Positions 12,562-27,500 of a stretch of 64,000 nt of DNA are shown piece after piece. A program made the position numbers and the translations under genes. Source of the stretch: Henricia sp. BOLD:AAB3569 (taxonomy: Eukaryota; Echinodermata; Asteroidea; Spinulosida; Echinasteridae); contig JBBELK010000216.1 of the NCBI GenBank assembly GCA_037783545.1, positions 620,001 to 684,000 on the forward strand, written 5' to 3'. The first letter of the stretch is position 1, and the number at the start of each line of letters is the position of its first letter. The notes beneath the pieces are model-generated. The model made no database searches. It was not told where the DNA came from and was given only the letters and a program-made list of their open reading frames with translations.

Positions 12562-15500
12562 GTTATGTGAATGTTTTGATGCCAGCTTAAACAAAGGAAA
12601 TTCTCAAATTTTAAATTGAAACTGAAAATGTGCGTTTTTGTTGTTGCTCGGTGGATAATAATTAATATTGTAAGAACTCTGAATGCCGCAATAGGGCGAC
12701 ATTTCGGGAAGACTCTCCCCGGGGACCACTAAAATTTCGGCAAGAGTCACTCAATATGACACCTTATTTTTTTACCCAAAGCTTCCAAAAATGGTTTCAG
12801 ACCAAAGAGAAACAGCTCTAGTCCTAATAAAAATGTTTTTTGACCTAAAAAAAAAAGTTTTTTACCTAAAAAAATGATTTTAAAAAATATATATATTAGG
12901 GCGACACCAAAATGTCGCCCTATTGAGCATGTCGCCCTAATATAGCTTTTTTACACACAAAATGTCGCCCTATCCTAGCATTCATAGTTTTTATTGACTT
13001 ATTAAATTGGATATGTTTTCTTACGTTTCAGTTGTGTTGGCCCAAACCACATACATTGTACATGTACAAACAGCTTGTAATGTAATTGGGCCAGCAGCTA
13101 TAACTACCGGATGGAAGTTGTTTAGCCAGTTTTTCCCAACCAAATACTTCCTGGTTCTCCCATTATCTCCGCTCCCCTCCCCATTCTGATTATTTTCCCA
13201 GTTGCCTTGTTATGCTTGCAAATATCTCACAGTGGTTGTGAATGTATGTAATGTACATGTAGTCATACCCATTACCGGTGTTGTGTGAAACTTTCCCGGA
13301 AATATATCCATGTGGGAATCCTCACAAAGGAACATTAATTTACATAAATGTCGGTATGGTAGGCCTACCGTACATGCATACCTTTTTCAGTATGCGCTTT
13401 ATGCCCTATATATTGTTCACCCTTATATGCTGCACATATTTTTTAGTTTTGAAAAGTCCTACTACATGTAAGACGTCATTTTGATGGCCAAGTTCTTACA
13501 TAACTGACTTGCACATATTTCTGAAAAGACAATAAAACTGAACAGGGCAGAAAATTTGTCACTGAAAGGGCACTGCCATTTCTGTTTTTGGTGTCGTCTT
13601 TTGGAGTTTAAAAAGGGCACTTCCATTGGGAAATGAAAAAGTGTATGGGAGGATTGCAAAAGGGCACAAAGGCTAAGACCAGGGGCGACAGAGGCAATGG
13701 CCTCCGGTAATTTCAAGCCCTGCTTACAATACAAAAAGAAATAGTCACTGTGATACACAAATTAATATATATTTATATTTTTCTGCCAATCAACACTTTA
13801 AATTTGAGCCCTGGGCTTTAAATAGATTTCCACCAATTGCTAACTGCCAGACCTTTCATTTATTGGTAGGGATTATTCTACTTCAAATTGAATCTGCGAA
13901 ACCCCCTATATCTCGGTGGATATCCTCGCTATTCTTCTCTTAGTGAGACGGGTCACAACGTAGGTTTCTCTGGATGCGTGGAGCGATTGGTCATCAATAA
14001 TGCTGACCACGATATGAGGCCGGAGCCTAGAGGGTTTGCCGTTGCTGGGGTCGACGTGGGTAAGTTATTAGGATATTGAGCTTGTGCAAGCCACCGCACA
14101 CGTGCGCAGACTGCCATTTTGGGAGTCAAACTTAGGGCATCTCACAAAAGGCACATGGATTTTGACGTGGTTGATTTGACTCCCAAAACAACACAGAAAA
14201 CGCACGTGTGTGGTGATCCACACAAGCTACATGTATAATAGGGCGGTCTTGTAACTAGTGCAGGACTTTACGAGGCTACCGGTAGCAAATGCCTGATTTA
14301 ATGATAAAATTGCTGTTCCTCTGTGAGCGTAGCCACAAGTAGAGAAAGATGAACACACACAAAAGAATTTCATTGTTGATGTATTGTTCCTTAACCCATT
14401 ATTAGCCCTCAAAGCGCTCAAAACCGCCCTGCAGCTTTCTCCTCAAAGTGCCCCCAAACTACCTTGTATTTCTTCCATGTTTAACTCAATTGCCATAATT
14501 TCCCCAAAACAAACCTCTCCAGATTTTTACCAAAAAAATTAAAACTTTCTATAATCAAATTTAATCAGATTTAATATCCATAGTGTTTTCATGGAAAGGT
14601 TTTTTAAAAGTACAATTTTGCTATGGTTTGATTGACTCTCATCAGAGGTCAAGCACTGGACTACTTAAATTTTCTGATGAAAAAGGTTTGGGTGAGGTTC
14701 TCGGGGTTTAAAAATATCCCAATCCCCTCAAGATTAACAAATTGAAACAGCTGTGCACAGAACACGTATTGGCTTAGTTTGTCAAGAGGGTATAGATAGA
14801 CCGGTGTGCAAGCATGGATGAGTGTAAATTCGCCGTGATTAGCCGCTCAAGTGATGTCCAGGGTATCGTTTTTCTCGTTTGAAGTGTCGCCGAGTCTAAT
14901 TACGGCAACTGAACGATGTAGGTCTTTCAGCAGAATCGTAAGACGATCTCCCAGCAATCACATTTGCACACGAATGCGGCAATTTGGTCATATAGCGGAT
15001 GCTGGGAATCGTAGAATGTGCAGTATGCATGACATTTAGGAGGATATCGGCTACTCTGGGCTAGTGGGAATGGTATCCCATTTGGAGTCTTGTGGATGAA
15101 GTGTTTGGCATTGCATGGGTAGATTGAGAAATGTGTGGGGGTGGAAATGTTACAATGTAGAGTGAAGGATGATGATTGTTAGCGATAACGATCATTACAA
15201 ATATTGGTGTGGAATTACATGTAAATTTGACACATACAGCATGTTTTTGCTAGAAGCACCATCAATAAACAATTGTTTTGCCGATGTGATTACCAACGCC
15301 TTAAAGTGCATTTTCTTTCAGCTTTAGTCCATTTTTCATCCATCTTGCGTTTTTCATCCGTTTGCGTAGGGTTTACGTCTGAATCTCTTCATAGACCGAT
15401 ACAGACAGACGAGCACAGCGCAAATGCAACGCTCGCAAAACGGATTACTTTCTGTAATCCTGGCTGTTTCTACTACATGGCGATTATCTAGCACGCTGTG

Positions 15501-18500
15501 TGTGTACATGTATGTGTGTGGCAGTTAGGATGACGCGCTCCACTTAAAAAGGCATTATCTGCTGTTTCTATTGCAAAAATTACCCTTGCACGCACTGGCA
15601 AAAACTTTCTCTGGGCAGAATTTAATTTGTTGTTGCGCGCATCGGTAAATAACCATTTAAAGCTGTTATTACTTGAAAGATAACAGTATTTTAAGCATTT
15701 CCAAAATGGTAATTTTGCTCAGTAGACATACATGTATGCTCATAGATAAAATTATGCTGCGTCTTTACTTTTTCCTTTCTTTGGGGGAGGAGTAGGGGTT
15801 TTTAAAACCACCTTAACGCCTACGTTATTGCATTGCGCTCGGCCTTAGCAAGAGCCTGTGGAAATCACTGCTGGTTACAATCTGTGATAATTGAACCATG
15901 ACCAGCCGCCAGTAGAAATTTGAAATCATCTATTATGAAACACTTTCCCTTGTACAAATAGTACATGTGGGTATGATTGGTTTTTATGAGATTTCTAAAG
16001 GAATTTTTTTTTTTTTTGGAGGGGGAAGTGGCATTTTGTATTTCCGAGTTCTTTGAAACCAGCTTCTTTCAAAATCAGCAGGCGTTTGCATTAATTCATA
16101 CGTCAGCGATCCGCAGTTTAAGTGATTCGTCTTTCGTCCACAGTTTGTTTGCATTCGATTCACTTTGTTGTCGAGTTTGTATGAACTTTACCACGTAAAC
16201 CATTGTTCACGTTTTTTGGCAAGGTTGGACCATTGATCTTCGGCCGGCAGTGAGAATCCATCTGGTTTTTGTGATTGATGAAGTTAATTCTTGGCTTTTT
16301 AGAACCTGTCGGCTAAATGTCTGGTTGCTGTATGAAAAATAAACTTGACTTGTGAGGTACTGGAGTGAGAATTGAAAGGTTCCGGGTTCATGTCCTGTTC
16401 GATACAGTGTCCCATGGCCACTTGAAGTTTGGCATTGAAGGATATTATCAATATATTGAAATCAAAAGTTTGAAAGTTTAAAACAGATACGTGAAACAGA
16501 TACATCTTTTCTAGTCAGTGGTCGCATTTAAAAAATTGTATAAAAATCAAACTATGTTTGAATTTTCATCCAAACACAGTCCCAAATCCACTATATTCAA
16601 ACACCACATCACATTCTATTAACCCTAAACTCCCCAGGAATTTGACTAAGCACTTGACCATTTGAACTTTCATACACAATGTACCATGCCTGTGGTACTC
16701 TACTATAGACCGTATCGAATAGCTGCCATCTTGTAGGTCAACTTTTGACATTTAAATTGGTCAACAATGTTAGCACGAAACGTGCAACCATGCATGTCCT
16801 CAAGGAACAGAGAAACTGCCCTATAATATGGCAGCTATTCGATACGGTCTATATGTACATAAAAAACACTAGATTTTGGAAGCAGGTCTAGATGACGGTG
16901 TTGTAACTACTTGACACTTGAGCAGTCGTTCCATCACTAGTTGGGTCATATCATTAATTGGGACATTATTGTTGCCACTCTTGTCAAAATCTTGTCATTT
17001 GATTATATATTTTCATACCTACATGCAGTGTTCCTGGCAACTTCTTTTTAAAAAAAATGGAGAGTCAGCCATGTCCAAATGATTTGGCCATGACATTTTA
17101 CACACGAGTCAATGGAAGATGCTACATGTAGGTACGGTACATGTGTATACCGGTAGGTTGTTCAGACGAGGGGCTATCTCTGGAGCTAGCTCCGGAGCTA
17201 CTAGCTCCGGAGCTATCTCTGGAGCTAGCTCCGGAGCTATCTCTGGAGCTATCTCCGGAGCTAGCTAGCTCCACCTCAAACTCCCGTCGTTAGAATGCAA
17301 TTTAGCTCCACCTCTGGGGCTAGCTCCAGGACTAGCACTCCCTGAATTTAGCCTGATCACTTTCTATACTCCATAGAGTAGTGAGTAATTTTAAGTAGCC
17401 ATTTTAATTCAATATGGGCTACATGTTACAACACGACACACATAATCTTGCAAGAGTCTGTCTGGCAAAACCTCCTATGAGTCATCTTTCATCATTGTAA
17501 TTAAAATATAATGGCTGTGTTCTCATTCTGTGTTATCATTTAGAGTGGCGCAGATGCAGTTAAGAATTTTCCAAGGGAGGCCTACTATTGATTTTTTTCT
17601 TTCTCAAAGATATTGTCTGCTGCCATTATAAAATGACTGAATGTTTCATAGACTGGAAGTTATTGCATCAAAATGACCGAACTGACGGCGAGTTAATGTA
17701 GCAGGTTGCGCGGTGCACCGTTAATTGGCAAAGCATTCCCCATGGCTGCCGCCGCCGTTATTAAATAAAATTTGATTGTGTCAATTTGCGAGACCTTGGA
17801 GAAAACCTTGTGCAATGTAAAGTTCATAGAATGCACCCATGTGAACGCTAACACGACTCTCATAGTAGAGACTTAGTGGGTACAATTGGGAGTTGCGCGT
17901 GGCATTTATCACCCGATTCCATGGCAACTAGCAGTTGAATGGGAACCGGCGACTTCCTGGTTACATGAGAATTTTTTTCATTAAGAGCGGCAAACACCGT
18001 TGATTTTTGTTAAGCGTGTTGCGTGGGAACTCTTGTAGTGTTCCACTTGGTGTGATATTGGAGCATGTGTGTATGTAGGCGTGCAAAAGGTGACACGTAA
18101 CACGTGTGGGCTTTCTCACTCAAGGAAAATTGGGTCGGTTTGCCTTCGATTTTAATAAACCATTTGGCAACTAAAGCACATTTATAAGAATTGTTTCCTT
18201 TATATTGACTCAGTAAAATACTGTTGTGAAAAGTTGTTATTTTTTAGCATTTTGTTATTCACATTGCATTTCTCCTTACTTGTTACTTTTTCGTTTCTTT
18301 TGTGAGTGTTATTTGTCTTTACGTTTCACAAATTCTTTTGCAAACAATATCTCACTTATGTTTACTTTAAAAAAGTGTTTTCATACCATGAATATGCACA
18401 CATATTCATACCATGAATATGTGTACAAGTAAGTAGCTAAAACAAAGATGAGTATTTTCTTAGAAGAATTCTTTCTGATTTTATGAGAGGTTTATTTGGC

Positions 18501-21500
18501 TGTTTTCCTGCAGATTTCCCCCACCCCTGTCGTCTGCCTTGCCACCAACAAAATTTGTCCCATGAATCATTGTAGCAAAATGATGAGTATTTTATCTTTT
18601 TTTCCCCCGGCAGGTGAGTGCAGCAGCGGGCTTTGTGACGAGGGAATGTGCAGTAACGGCGGTTCATGCGTAGCGCAATCCGCAAGTCGCTACTTGTGCC
18701 TCTGTCCGCTAGGAACTGCCGGACCCACCTGCGAAAAGGGTAAATAATCCAATCACGACATGCCCCATCCCCGTTTCCCCTGCCGCGATGTCACTTGGGC
18801 CATTTATCAGTTTATACACGCCTAGTTAGAAATTGAATTCCAAGCCATTATCAGTCAGTTTCATAAGTAGCTAACATGTATTAATAGTGCATTACACTTG
18901 AGAGTGTCAATCTGTACTTACTCCCACGGCTGTGTATGGCAGAAAAAAGATTATAGCGAGTGCCTTAATCAGATATGTGACACAGTAACTGACAAACCTT
19001 TTAAAATATTTTTTTTTAAAAGACTGCTGTCTAACACGATTTAATCTAAATCTCGTGCAAACCTTTCTGTCCAGTTGACATTACTTGATAAACTCTGTAG
19101 CAGCTGCATATATCTTATTTTCTTGGACTGTACATTGTTGACTCAGTTGCTCTTAGTCAAAACAAACATGGATATCAAAGTGTAGCTCAAGTAGACAGGT
19201 GGCCATAAGAAGTTAATATTACTGTAGCCTTATAGCTGCAGTGGCCAGGGGCCAATTTCATAGAGGTGTTTAAGCACAACAATTTGCTTAAGCACAAAAA
19301 AACACTTGCTGAGTAGGGAACGTTACCAGTGAAATCCTCATGTGATAGAAGTAGTGTATGACCAGTGTTACGGGACTGTTTATTACCATGACATTCACAT
19401 GAAAATTGTGCTGGTAACCTCACTTTATCAAGCAACGTTTTTCATGCTTAAGCAATTTTTCATGCTTAAGCAGCTCTATGAAATTGGCCCCAGGTGTAAA
19501 GGCCAAGTGCTTTATACATTGTATTGTAAAAATGGCCGAATTGGCCTAGTGGCCTCAGTAGCAGAGCTGCCAACCCTCCAAGATTTCCTGAAAAAAGACC
19601 AATCTCGGGACTCGCATCACAGATGAAAACCCTCCTAGGTTGTCAATTAACAACTTCAGAGATTTTCAGATTTGTTTGAAGTCGGAAGGTCAATCTATTT
19701 TCCAAGTGTCTTCTTAAAAATCCAGGAGAGTTGTCAGCTGTGCAATAGATGATTGACTTTACTAACAGGGGCCATTTTCATGGAGCTGTTCAGCACAAAA
19801 ATTACTTGCTTAGCATAAAATTTACTTGCTTTGTAAGAATGGGTTACCAGCCAAAATTGTAATGTCAATGAACTTGTGTTCTTAGCAATAGCATCAGAAT
19901 ACCAGTCAATCGTAAAACCTATATTTGGCTGGTAACACGATAAAGCAAATAAATGTTGTGCTCAGCAAAGTTGGCTTTTGGTAGCCACAAAGGCCCAGTT
20001 AAATGTGTAAAAATGAGTTTATGGCCACAACGGCCAATGGCCAATTTCATGAAGCTGTTTGGCAGCTGATTTTGTGCTTACTGGGCTCTAGCTTTTTCAT
20101 GGAAACTGTACTAAACCGTAAGCACTGCAAAACATTTGCTAGCTTTAGAGGCAACATTTGCTAAAGACAGTGACTTAACATTGCCCATTTCTAAGCACGC
20201 GCATGCTTAAGCACACCGCGGCTGTGAAATAGTGATATTACCAAAACATTTTGCTACAGTAAGCACACATTTTCAGCTAACGCTTAAAGGACGTTTCCAG
20301 ATGACAACTTTGACACCCCATTTTTTCCCATGAGCGTTGAGATTTTGATACCTTATAATTTGTCATATTTTTCTCATTACCATTCTGAAATTTCGCTTTC
20401 TCAATCCATATATTTTTAAGGATATCATAAAAAAAAAACCACAATGTTTTGTAAACTAATTTATCCTGTTCCATAATTACACCAACCTTTTTGCTTCCTC
20501 ATTCAAATTGGATATTGCAAATTTCCTGTTTTTTTCTCATAGATAGTATTTTAGGGAGGTATTTTGTATGATTGTTAGGTTAAAACAAAATCCATTTTCT
20601 GGAAAAATCTGAACACGCTCCTTTAAAGCAGCCCCATGAAATTAGTAGCCAAATGTTTGTTATTGACCCACAGACGTTCTCCTCCATGTCCCCTACTTCA
20701 ACGGCTCCTCCCATCTCGTTCATCAAAGCCTCGCCAAAAACCACCTGTCCTTCCTTGAAATCGAAGTTATCTTCCGACCCCACGAACCAACAGGTGTTTT
20801 GCTCTACAGCGGCCAGAAGTTTCAAAGGACCGGAGATTTTGTCTCCCTCGGCATGTCCGATGGCCACGTTGAATTCCGTTTCGACTGTGGTTCCGGCGCA
20901 GCTGTCCTAAGGTTTGTAAAAAGACCGTCATAAGCTTTCTCAAATATCGGAATCTATCCTATGATTCCCCTATTTACCAGATGTACACCCAAGAAACATT
21001 GTGCTAAACAAGTGCAACTTGTATATGGGTCATTCTATAAATTTGGGGTCCACTTTTTCTGTCCCCGTTACATCTGACATCTTGTAAAATGTTGTATTTT
21101 GTAAATTCAGAACATATTCTTTAAATGCCTTCTATTTCAAAGAGTGATTACATAAAATACAATTCATAAAAATATGGTTTGAAGGCATTTTTAATGATAC
21201 TTGTATGGCAAATAGCAGTATGTCAGGTGTAACAGGGACAGAAAAATGTCACACGTTGGACCCCAAATTTATAGAATATGACCCATATTCTTATAAATGC
21301 GAGAACAAGAAAATTGACCCACTGAAATGCGGATACGAACTTCACAAAGAATGGCTTGTGGCGCTGAGAATGGTGTTTTTGCATCCGTTTTTGCATCCGA
21401 CTTAAGCGAGCACCTGATTTGGACACTGCCGTCTGCTCGCAAGTGGTCGTGATTACCATGCACCTACCATCGCGAAACATGTAGGTTGGAGTACGTTACC

Positions 21501-24500
21501 AGACTAGTTTCTGCTCGCAAGTGGTCGTATTACATGTACTAAGCATCCACTATTACGAAACATACAGACTGAGGAACGTTACCAGACTAAATTTTAATTC
21601 TTTATGTTTGTCTTCAAAAACTGCTTCAAAAACACCTTTCCACTTGAAAGAAACAATTAGATTTTTAATATGTTGTTTATTTGAATGTTGCAGCCTAGAT
21701 TAATTTTATAATGATTTTTATTGCAATTAGTTCTAGGTCAAATCGTAAATTGACTAGACTATAATACGCTAGGCGCTATGCATACAACGCACGCAAACTA
21801 GAGATGCAGAGATTTCGTCCCACTTTTCACCCATAATGCACCGCGGTAAACATTGCGTGACATCATTATGTCATAGGTCTATTGCAATTTTTGAACTGCA
21901 TTTTTTAGTGAGTAATATCTCGTTCTTTATATCAAACAATGTTTACAACAATGCTTTTTGTTTCTTGGGTATAATGTCCCTTTTAAAAAAAGGATTTAAG
22001 CCTTTGCCACACTTTGGTGAAAAAACAAGTAAATTTCAGTTCCATTTTCTTTGTCTTTTTCTGCAGAACGGCCGAGCCAGTAGCCTTAAACGAGTGGCAC
22101 ATAGCCATAGCGTCTCGTACTGCACGCGACGGTACCCTGCAAGTTGACAAACGATCAATCATTGGCGGCATGGCAGAGGGCGCTTTCACTCAGTTGACCT
22201 TTGACGGCGACCTCTACATTGGCGGTGTGGAGGACCCTGCGCACATTGCGAAGTCTTCGGAACTGGGAACCTCATTTGTTGGGGACATTCAAAAGGTACA
22301 AATGTAGAAAAGGTATTGTGAAGTACGTACAATCATTTTGTATCAAACATTTTGGGAAAGAATTCCTTGTGAGGACATAATTTGAGACCTTTTGTACAAA
22401 ATAGTGATATTTAGGTCTCGTCACATTTTTGTTGTAATGTAATAAATGTAATGGTGGACACTTGTATAGCGCACATGTCTACCCTAGGGTACTCCTGGCG
22501 CTGTTGCCATTAACATTATCGCTGCCATCAGGAAATCACCAGAACCATTTTGCTTCAACTAGGTGGCTGCCTGGCCAAGGCACACAGCAGTTAAATTGTG
22601 GCATTCCCCCTAACAGCTCCCCAAATATCGCTTGGGTTAACGAGGCAATTGAGATCAAGTGTCTTGCCCACGGACACAAACACGTTGGCACAAGTGGGGG
22701 TCGAACCCATAATCCTTCGATCACGAGCACGGCTGTATACCCACAAGACCACTCGTTGTATAACAACTTCCATACACTGTTGCACAGTCTTCCTTGCCAA
22801 GTACATCTATTGTCAAATAACCTTTCTCATTATTTATTTGCTGAATTAAACCCATGAATTACTTTGTGTCAAGTATTTCCTCTTTCTGTGTTTGTATAAC
22901 TTCCTATCTGTTTATAATTGTCATTGACCTACTTCCTCAAGGTTTTATATTGATACCGTAAACAAATTTTTTTACTGGACCAGGATTCAAAATGCTCATT
23001 GTATTTGAGGTGTTAACTGGGTCTTTCCAGGGGCATTTTGTCAACACAGACCATATTTTCGAAGCAATACCTTTGTCTGCTCTTAAAATAAAAGACTCTA
23101 ATTGGTTGAGAAAAAAAAGATAGGGCCCTACTCCGTTTTATTGAAGTTATCAGTTACTTTGCTGTTTTATTCAGTATCTCGCTGGCTTGCCGTTTCTAGT
23201 GTTGGACAATGATCAGTGTTGGTGTCAAATTGCAATACTGATCGTGAAAACTCTCCAAAAGTAATTCCAATGCTTCTGATGTTGAAAATATTACAATATA
23301 GAGTACTGAGTAACAAAAATAGTAACGGTGAATTATTATATAGGCTAGCGCACATGGGTCATTCTATAAATTTGGGGTACAATTTTTCTGTCCCCTGTTA
23401 CGTCTGACATCTTGTAAAATGTTGTATTTTGTAAATTCAGGACATATTCTTTAAATGATTTCTATTTCAAAGAGTGATTACATAAAGTACAATTCATAAA
23501 AATATGTTTTGAAGGCATTTTTAATATTACTTGTTTGGCAAATGGCAGTATGTCAGGTGTAACAGGGACAGGAAATGGTCACACGTTGGACCCCAAATTT
23601 ATAGAATGACCCACATGTCTATCCTGCAGGGTACTCCTGGCGCTGTTGCCATTATTACCGCTGCCATCAGGGAATCACCAGAACCATTTCACTTCAACTA
23701 GGTGACTACCTGGCCAAGGCGCACAACCCTAAATATTGCTAGGGTTTGACGAGGCATTGACGTTAAGTGACAAATAGACTACTATAGTATGACGTCAATT
23801 GCCTGGGTATTAAACTGGGTTCAAATAATCGCTGGTTATGTGAAATATCCATTGCTAATGCGCAGAGAAATGGTTCACTGGTTTTAGTGTAGATCCAGTA
23901 ACCTTGGCAACACACAAAGAGTGACATTTTTATTTTAGTACTCTATCTATTACATGTGAGGAGTAAGAATGATAAATATTATAGTGACAAAAATTTAAAC
24001 TTATTTTCTTAACCTTTCAATCTTTTAGGTGATTATCAACGATAAACCGCTTGATTTGATCGAGGATGCCATCCGTGGAGCCAATGTATTGAATGCCGAT
24101 CATCCTTGTGTGGATCGACCATGCCAGAACCGTGGAGAATGTGCCGCCCAACATGCTACGTACTCATGCCAGTGCCCACTGTGGTACGAGGGAATCAACT
24201 GTGAACAAGGTCAGTACGACAGATCAAGCGCCCTCTGTTGGTGTCTTTGTGTACAGGTTTGCGCAAGAGTGAACAAATTACCGTTACAGTGGAATTTCAA
24301 ATTGTCATCGAAAACGAGGGTCTCATTGATTTTCGTTTTTGTTAAAATTTGCAAACAAAAAGATGCGTTATGTTAATAAATTGGCTCAACATCTGAAACA
24401 GAATTAAACTTGTCAATATTAATAATTAAACAGACTTACAACTTTTCATTTGAGCATGTAATAACCTAATGTTTGGATTTTCATCAGCGCAATTGACAAG

Positions 24501-27500
24501 GGATGAAGTTTCTTAATTATTTCTCATTTTCATTGTAAATTGAACAAAGGGTTTTTAGCCAAATTAGGATTTGATTTCGAGCCACTTAACACCAATGTAG
24601 ATTCTTGTATAAGAATTACCAATAATAAAATTAAGAATGTCAATAAATGCTTTCCTCAAAATTTGAATAGACTGATCTAGAAGTGTTTAAGCTCCGCCCC
24701 AAAACTTTCCACAAACCAATAATTTTGAAGGATTAATAGTGATCCACGTGGTGTTTTGGTAATCTAAATCTACTGATTCTGCGCAGTGTGAAGTTGCTAG
24801 AAGCATTTCTATGTGGGTGGAGCTGACTGGATCGGTCAATTGCCAGTTTGTAACTTGGTTTGTTGGAATCGTTTACTGGCGAAAAAAATCACATTTTTCA
24901 AAATCATTCATTTTTAATTGGTATTAGTTTTAGTTGGTACATGTATGTATTTAAGAGTTTTTTTTTTTTAAACTGAATATTAACAGAGATTGAGGAAACT
25001 GTGGAAGTGCCTTCATTCCAAGGAAGTAGTTACCTCCGATTCAATAGTGACTGGATCTTAAGAAGGTACGTCCTCAAAATGTTTATACTAAGACAAAGCT
25101 TTAAAAATGATTTCACTTACGAAATTGCCCAAGCCTAGTCGTGTCTGGTCGACCATTTGCAGCCAGACCACAGGGCATGGTCGCGCTGGTCACTGGTACC
25201 CATCAGGCATTGAGTTGATGTAGCAACCAATTGAATAACCAAAGGTGTTTGCACATGAGCGTTAATGCATATGAGTCTTTTCACGGTAAAGGGGGCATTT
25301 TGGCAACACAGACCATATTTTCCAGAAAATACCTTTGTCTGGTCTCAAAGTAAAAGAAATAAGTTTCAGTTGTTTTGAAGAGATAACTTAGGCCCAAAAA
25401 GGGTTACAAATAGTGTGACGACATGCCTTTTAAAAAACCCTGTGTACAGATTTCCAATATATGCTCATAACCGGGATGGCCTAAAATGTAACACAAGTGT
25501 GTACGAGCGTATATTGGAAATTTGTACACGGGGTTTTAGAAAGGCATGTTGTCACACTATTTATAACCCTTTTTGGGCCTAAGTTATCTCTTCAGAACAA
25601 CTGAAACTTATTTCTTTTATTTTGAGACCAGACAAAGGTATTTCCTGGAAAATATGGTATGTGTTGCCAAAATGCCCCCTTTACTGTGGAAAGGCCCATA
25701 TGTGTGTTGCCAGAATGACGTTCGACCAGTGGTAAGCTCTAGTCGTGAATTGAACTTGCTCCAGATTTATAAGAGCCATATTGAATAACAATGTTCATGC
25801 GTGCCATGCATCAGTCACCAAACACATTAAAACTATGCATCTAAATGCCATCTATGTCAAGTATTCTCTAATAAACGCTAATAAGGCTGGGGTGGATTGC
25901 AATAAAGACAGTTAGGACGTCCTAACTCTGACATCACTAAGACATCATAGATTAGTTTGCCTTGCAATAAACATTTATGTATCCTAACTTGTGTCCTAGG
26001 ACACATACAATTTAAGACACATAATATGTGTCCTAAGTTATGTCTTTAGAAAAAGTTTCGAAATTTCCTGCTCAATTCAGACAAAAGGAGCATTGTGACT
26101 AGGATCAAAAGTAAAATTTTTGATAGTTTGTCTTTCTTAAACTCGGTTTTCACTGAAAGGAAATTACGATTCAAGCTGGGCCTATGTTAATTCTGAAAGT
26201 TTTCACGATGTTTTTCACGCCACTGTCACGCGTACGTACGGCAGCAACAACCGGCAAGTAGGTCCTACTGTAGTGCACATGCGCGATGGTATGCACACGC
26301 ACTAATGCGTTTGAAATGCCACTCACAACAGTAAAGACATACAAGCTTTTATGTCTTAGCTAAGACGTACTAACTTTTGGATATTGCAAGACATTTTTTA
26401 ATGTGTCGTAGCTACAGTTAGGACACATGATGTGTCTCCGACTAAAGACGGTTATATTGCAATCCACCCCTGTTCCCATTGTTATGATCTGCACAGACTC
26501 GGAGGAGCAACTGACAACGTACAGCTTGAGTTCCGCACATGGAGTTCAGATGGCCTGATCCTGTGGGCAGGTTGTGACGTTATGACGTCGTATAGTGATT
26601 TCATGGCTTTGGGATTGGACAACGGCATGCTGAAATGGAGGTGAACAAAAAATGATCCCATTCCACCCACAAACTTAGAATAGTCTCAATTTGGCCTTCT
26701 TATTTTCTTCTATCTTTATTCTTCTCCTTCAAGATGTGATTTTAAACGTGAAAAATTCACGCTGACACCAGAAAGGAAGTTTTTGTCTTTAGTGATCTCT
26801 TTAGGGAGCGTGTGTGGTCTAGTGGGTATGAAGCGGGACTCCCAATCAGAGGTTGGGGGTTCGAGCCCCACTTTGACCAGCGTGTCTGTGTCCCTGGGCA
26901 AGGCACTTAATCCCAGTTGCCTCGTCAACCCAAGCGATATATGGGAAGCTGTTAAGGGGAATGCCACAATCTAACTGCTGATAGGGTTGAGCGCCTGACC
27001 AGCAGCCACCTAGTTGAAGCGAAATGGTTCTGGTGATATCCTGATGGCAGCGGTAATAATGGTAACAGCGCCTTGAGCACCCTGCAGGGTGGATATGTGC
27101 CCTATACAAATCTAATCATTATCTACTCATTATCATTATGTCAGTGCACCAGACGCTATTCACGTGAAACGCTCAAAAGGCTAATTTCTGACGGATCAAA
27201 CTTTATCCTTCAGTTATAACCTTGGCGGAGGTTCGATCAGCATAACCACAAACAGGACGTTTAACGACGGGGAATGGCACACGGTGTCGATGCTGCGAGA
27301 CAGCGCAACAGGGACACTCGTCATTGACGGGAGGGAGGGGCTTATGGTCACCGCGCCCGGAACAACGAAAAGGCTGGATATAAACAATGGACTCTTTCTG
27401 GGTAAGGAAAATATACACACGTCCATTTGTAGAATCCATACATAGATTTTCAAGGTTTTCTGAAGCACTGATGCATCTCTATGGGCGTGTTTGTTTCATG

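Larger units (their letters stand above)
10784..13869 (+). other. Intron 3 of EGFLAM-like gene
   Basis: Holds a short palindrome with cggatccag...ctggatccgcccc-type ends (10827-10878), a tRNA-like B-box fragment on the minus strand (about 11630-11710), a MITE (12261-12408), an ATC microsatellite (12525-12560) and a MITE (12672-12992). The rest is unrecognised. Confidence 0.6.
14060..18613 (+). other. Intron 4 of EGFLAM-like gene
   Basis: A MITE begins 18 bp after the donor (14078-14229). A palindromic MITE lies at 16704-16853 and an AGCTCCGGAGCT tandem tract at 17175-17280. Between 14230-16700 and 17290-18610 I recognise nothing, apart from a short inverted/direct repeat of cataccatgaatatg at 18380-18425. 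Confidence 0.55.
18740..20673 (+). other. Intron 5 of EGFLAM-like gene
   Basis: Contains a palindromic repeat of the ggggccaatttcata family (19248-19493), two more diverged blocks of the same family (about 19768-19990 and 20036-20280), and a TTAA-flanked element (20288-20622) that ends 51 bp before exon 6. Confidence 0.6.

Noticed and set aside
20653..20910. Plus-strand 85-codon ORF over EGFLAM exon 6
   Set aside because: Wrong frame. The LamG2 frame, fixed by phase with exons 5 and 7, gives recognisable LamG sequence.
22462..22857. 131-codon plus-strand ORF
   Set aside because: It lies over an antisense SINE; the same kind of chance ORF appears over the related SINE at 26813-27118.
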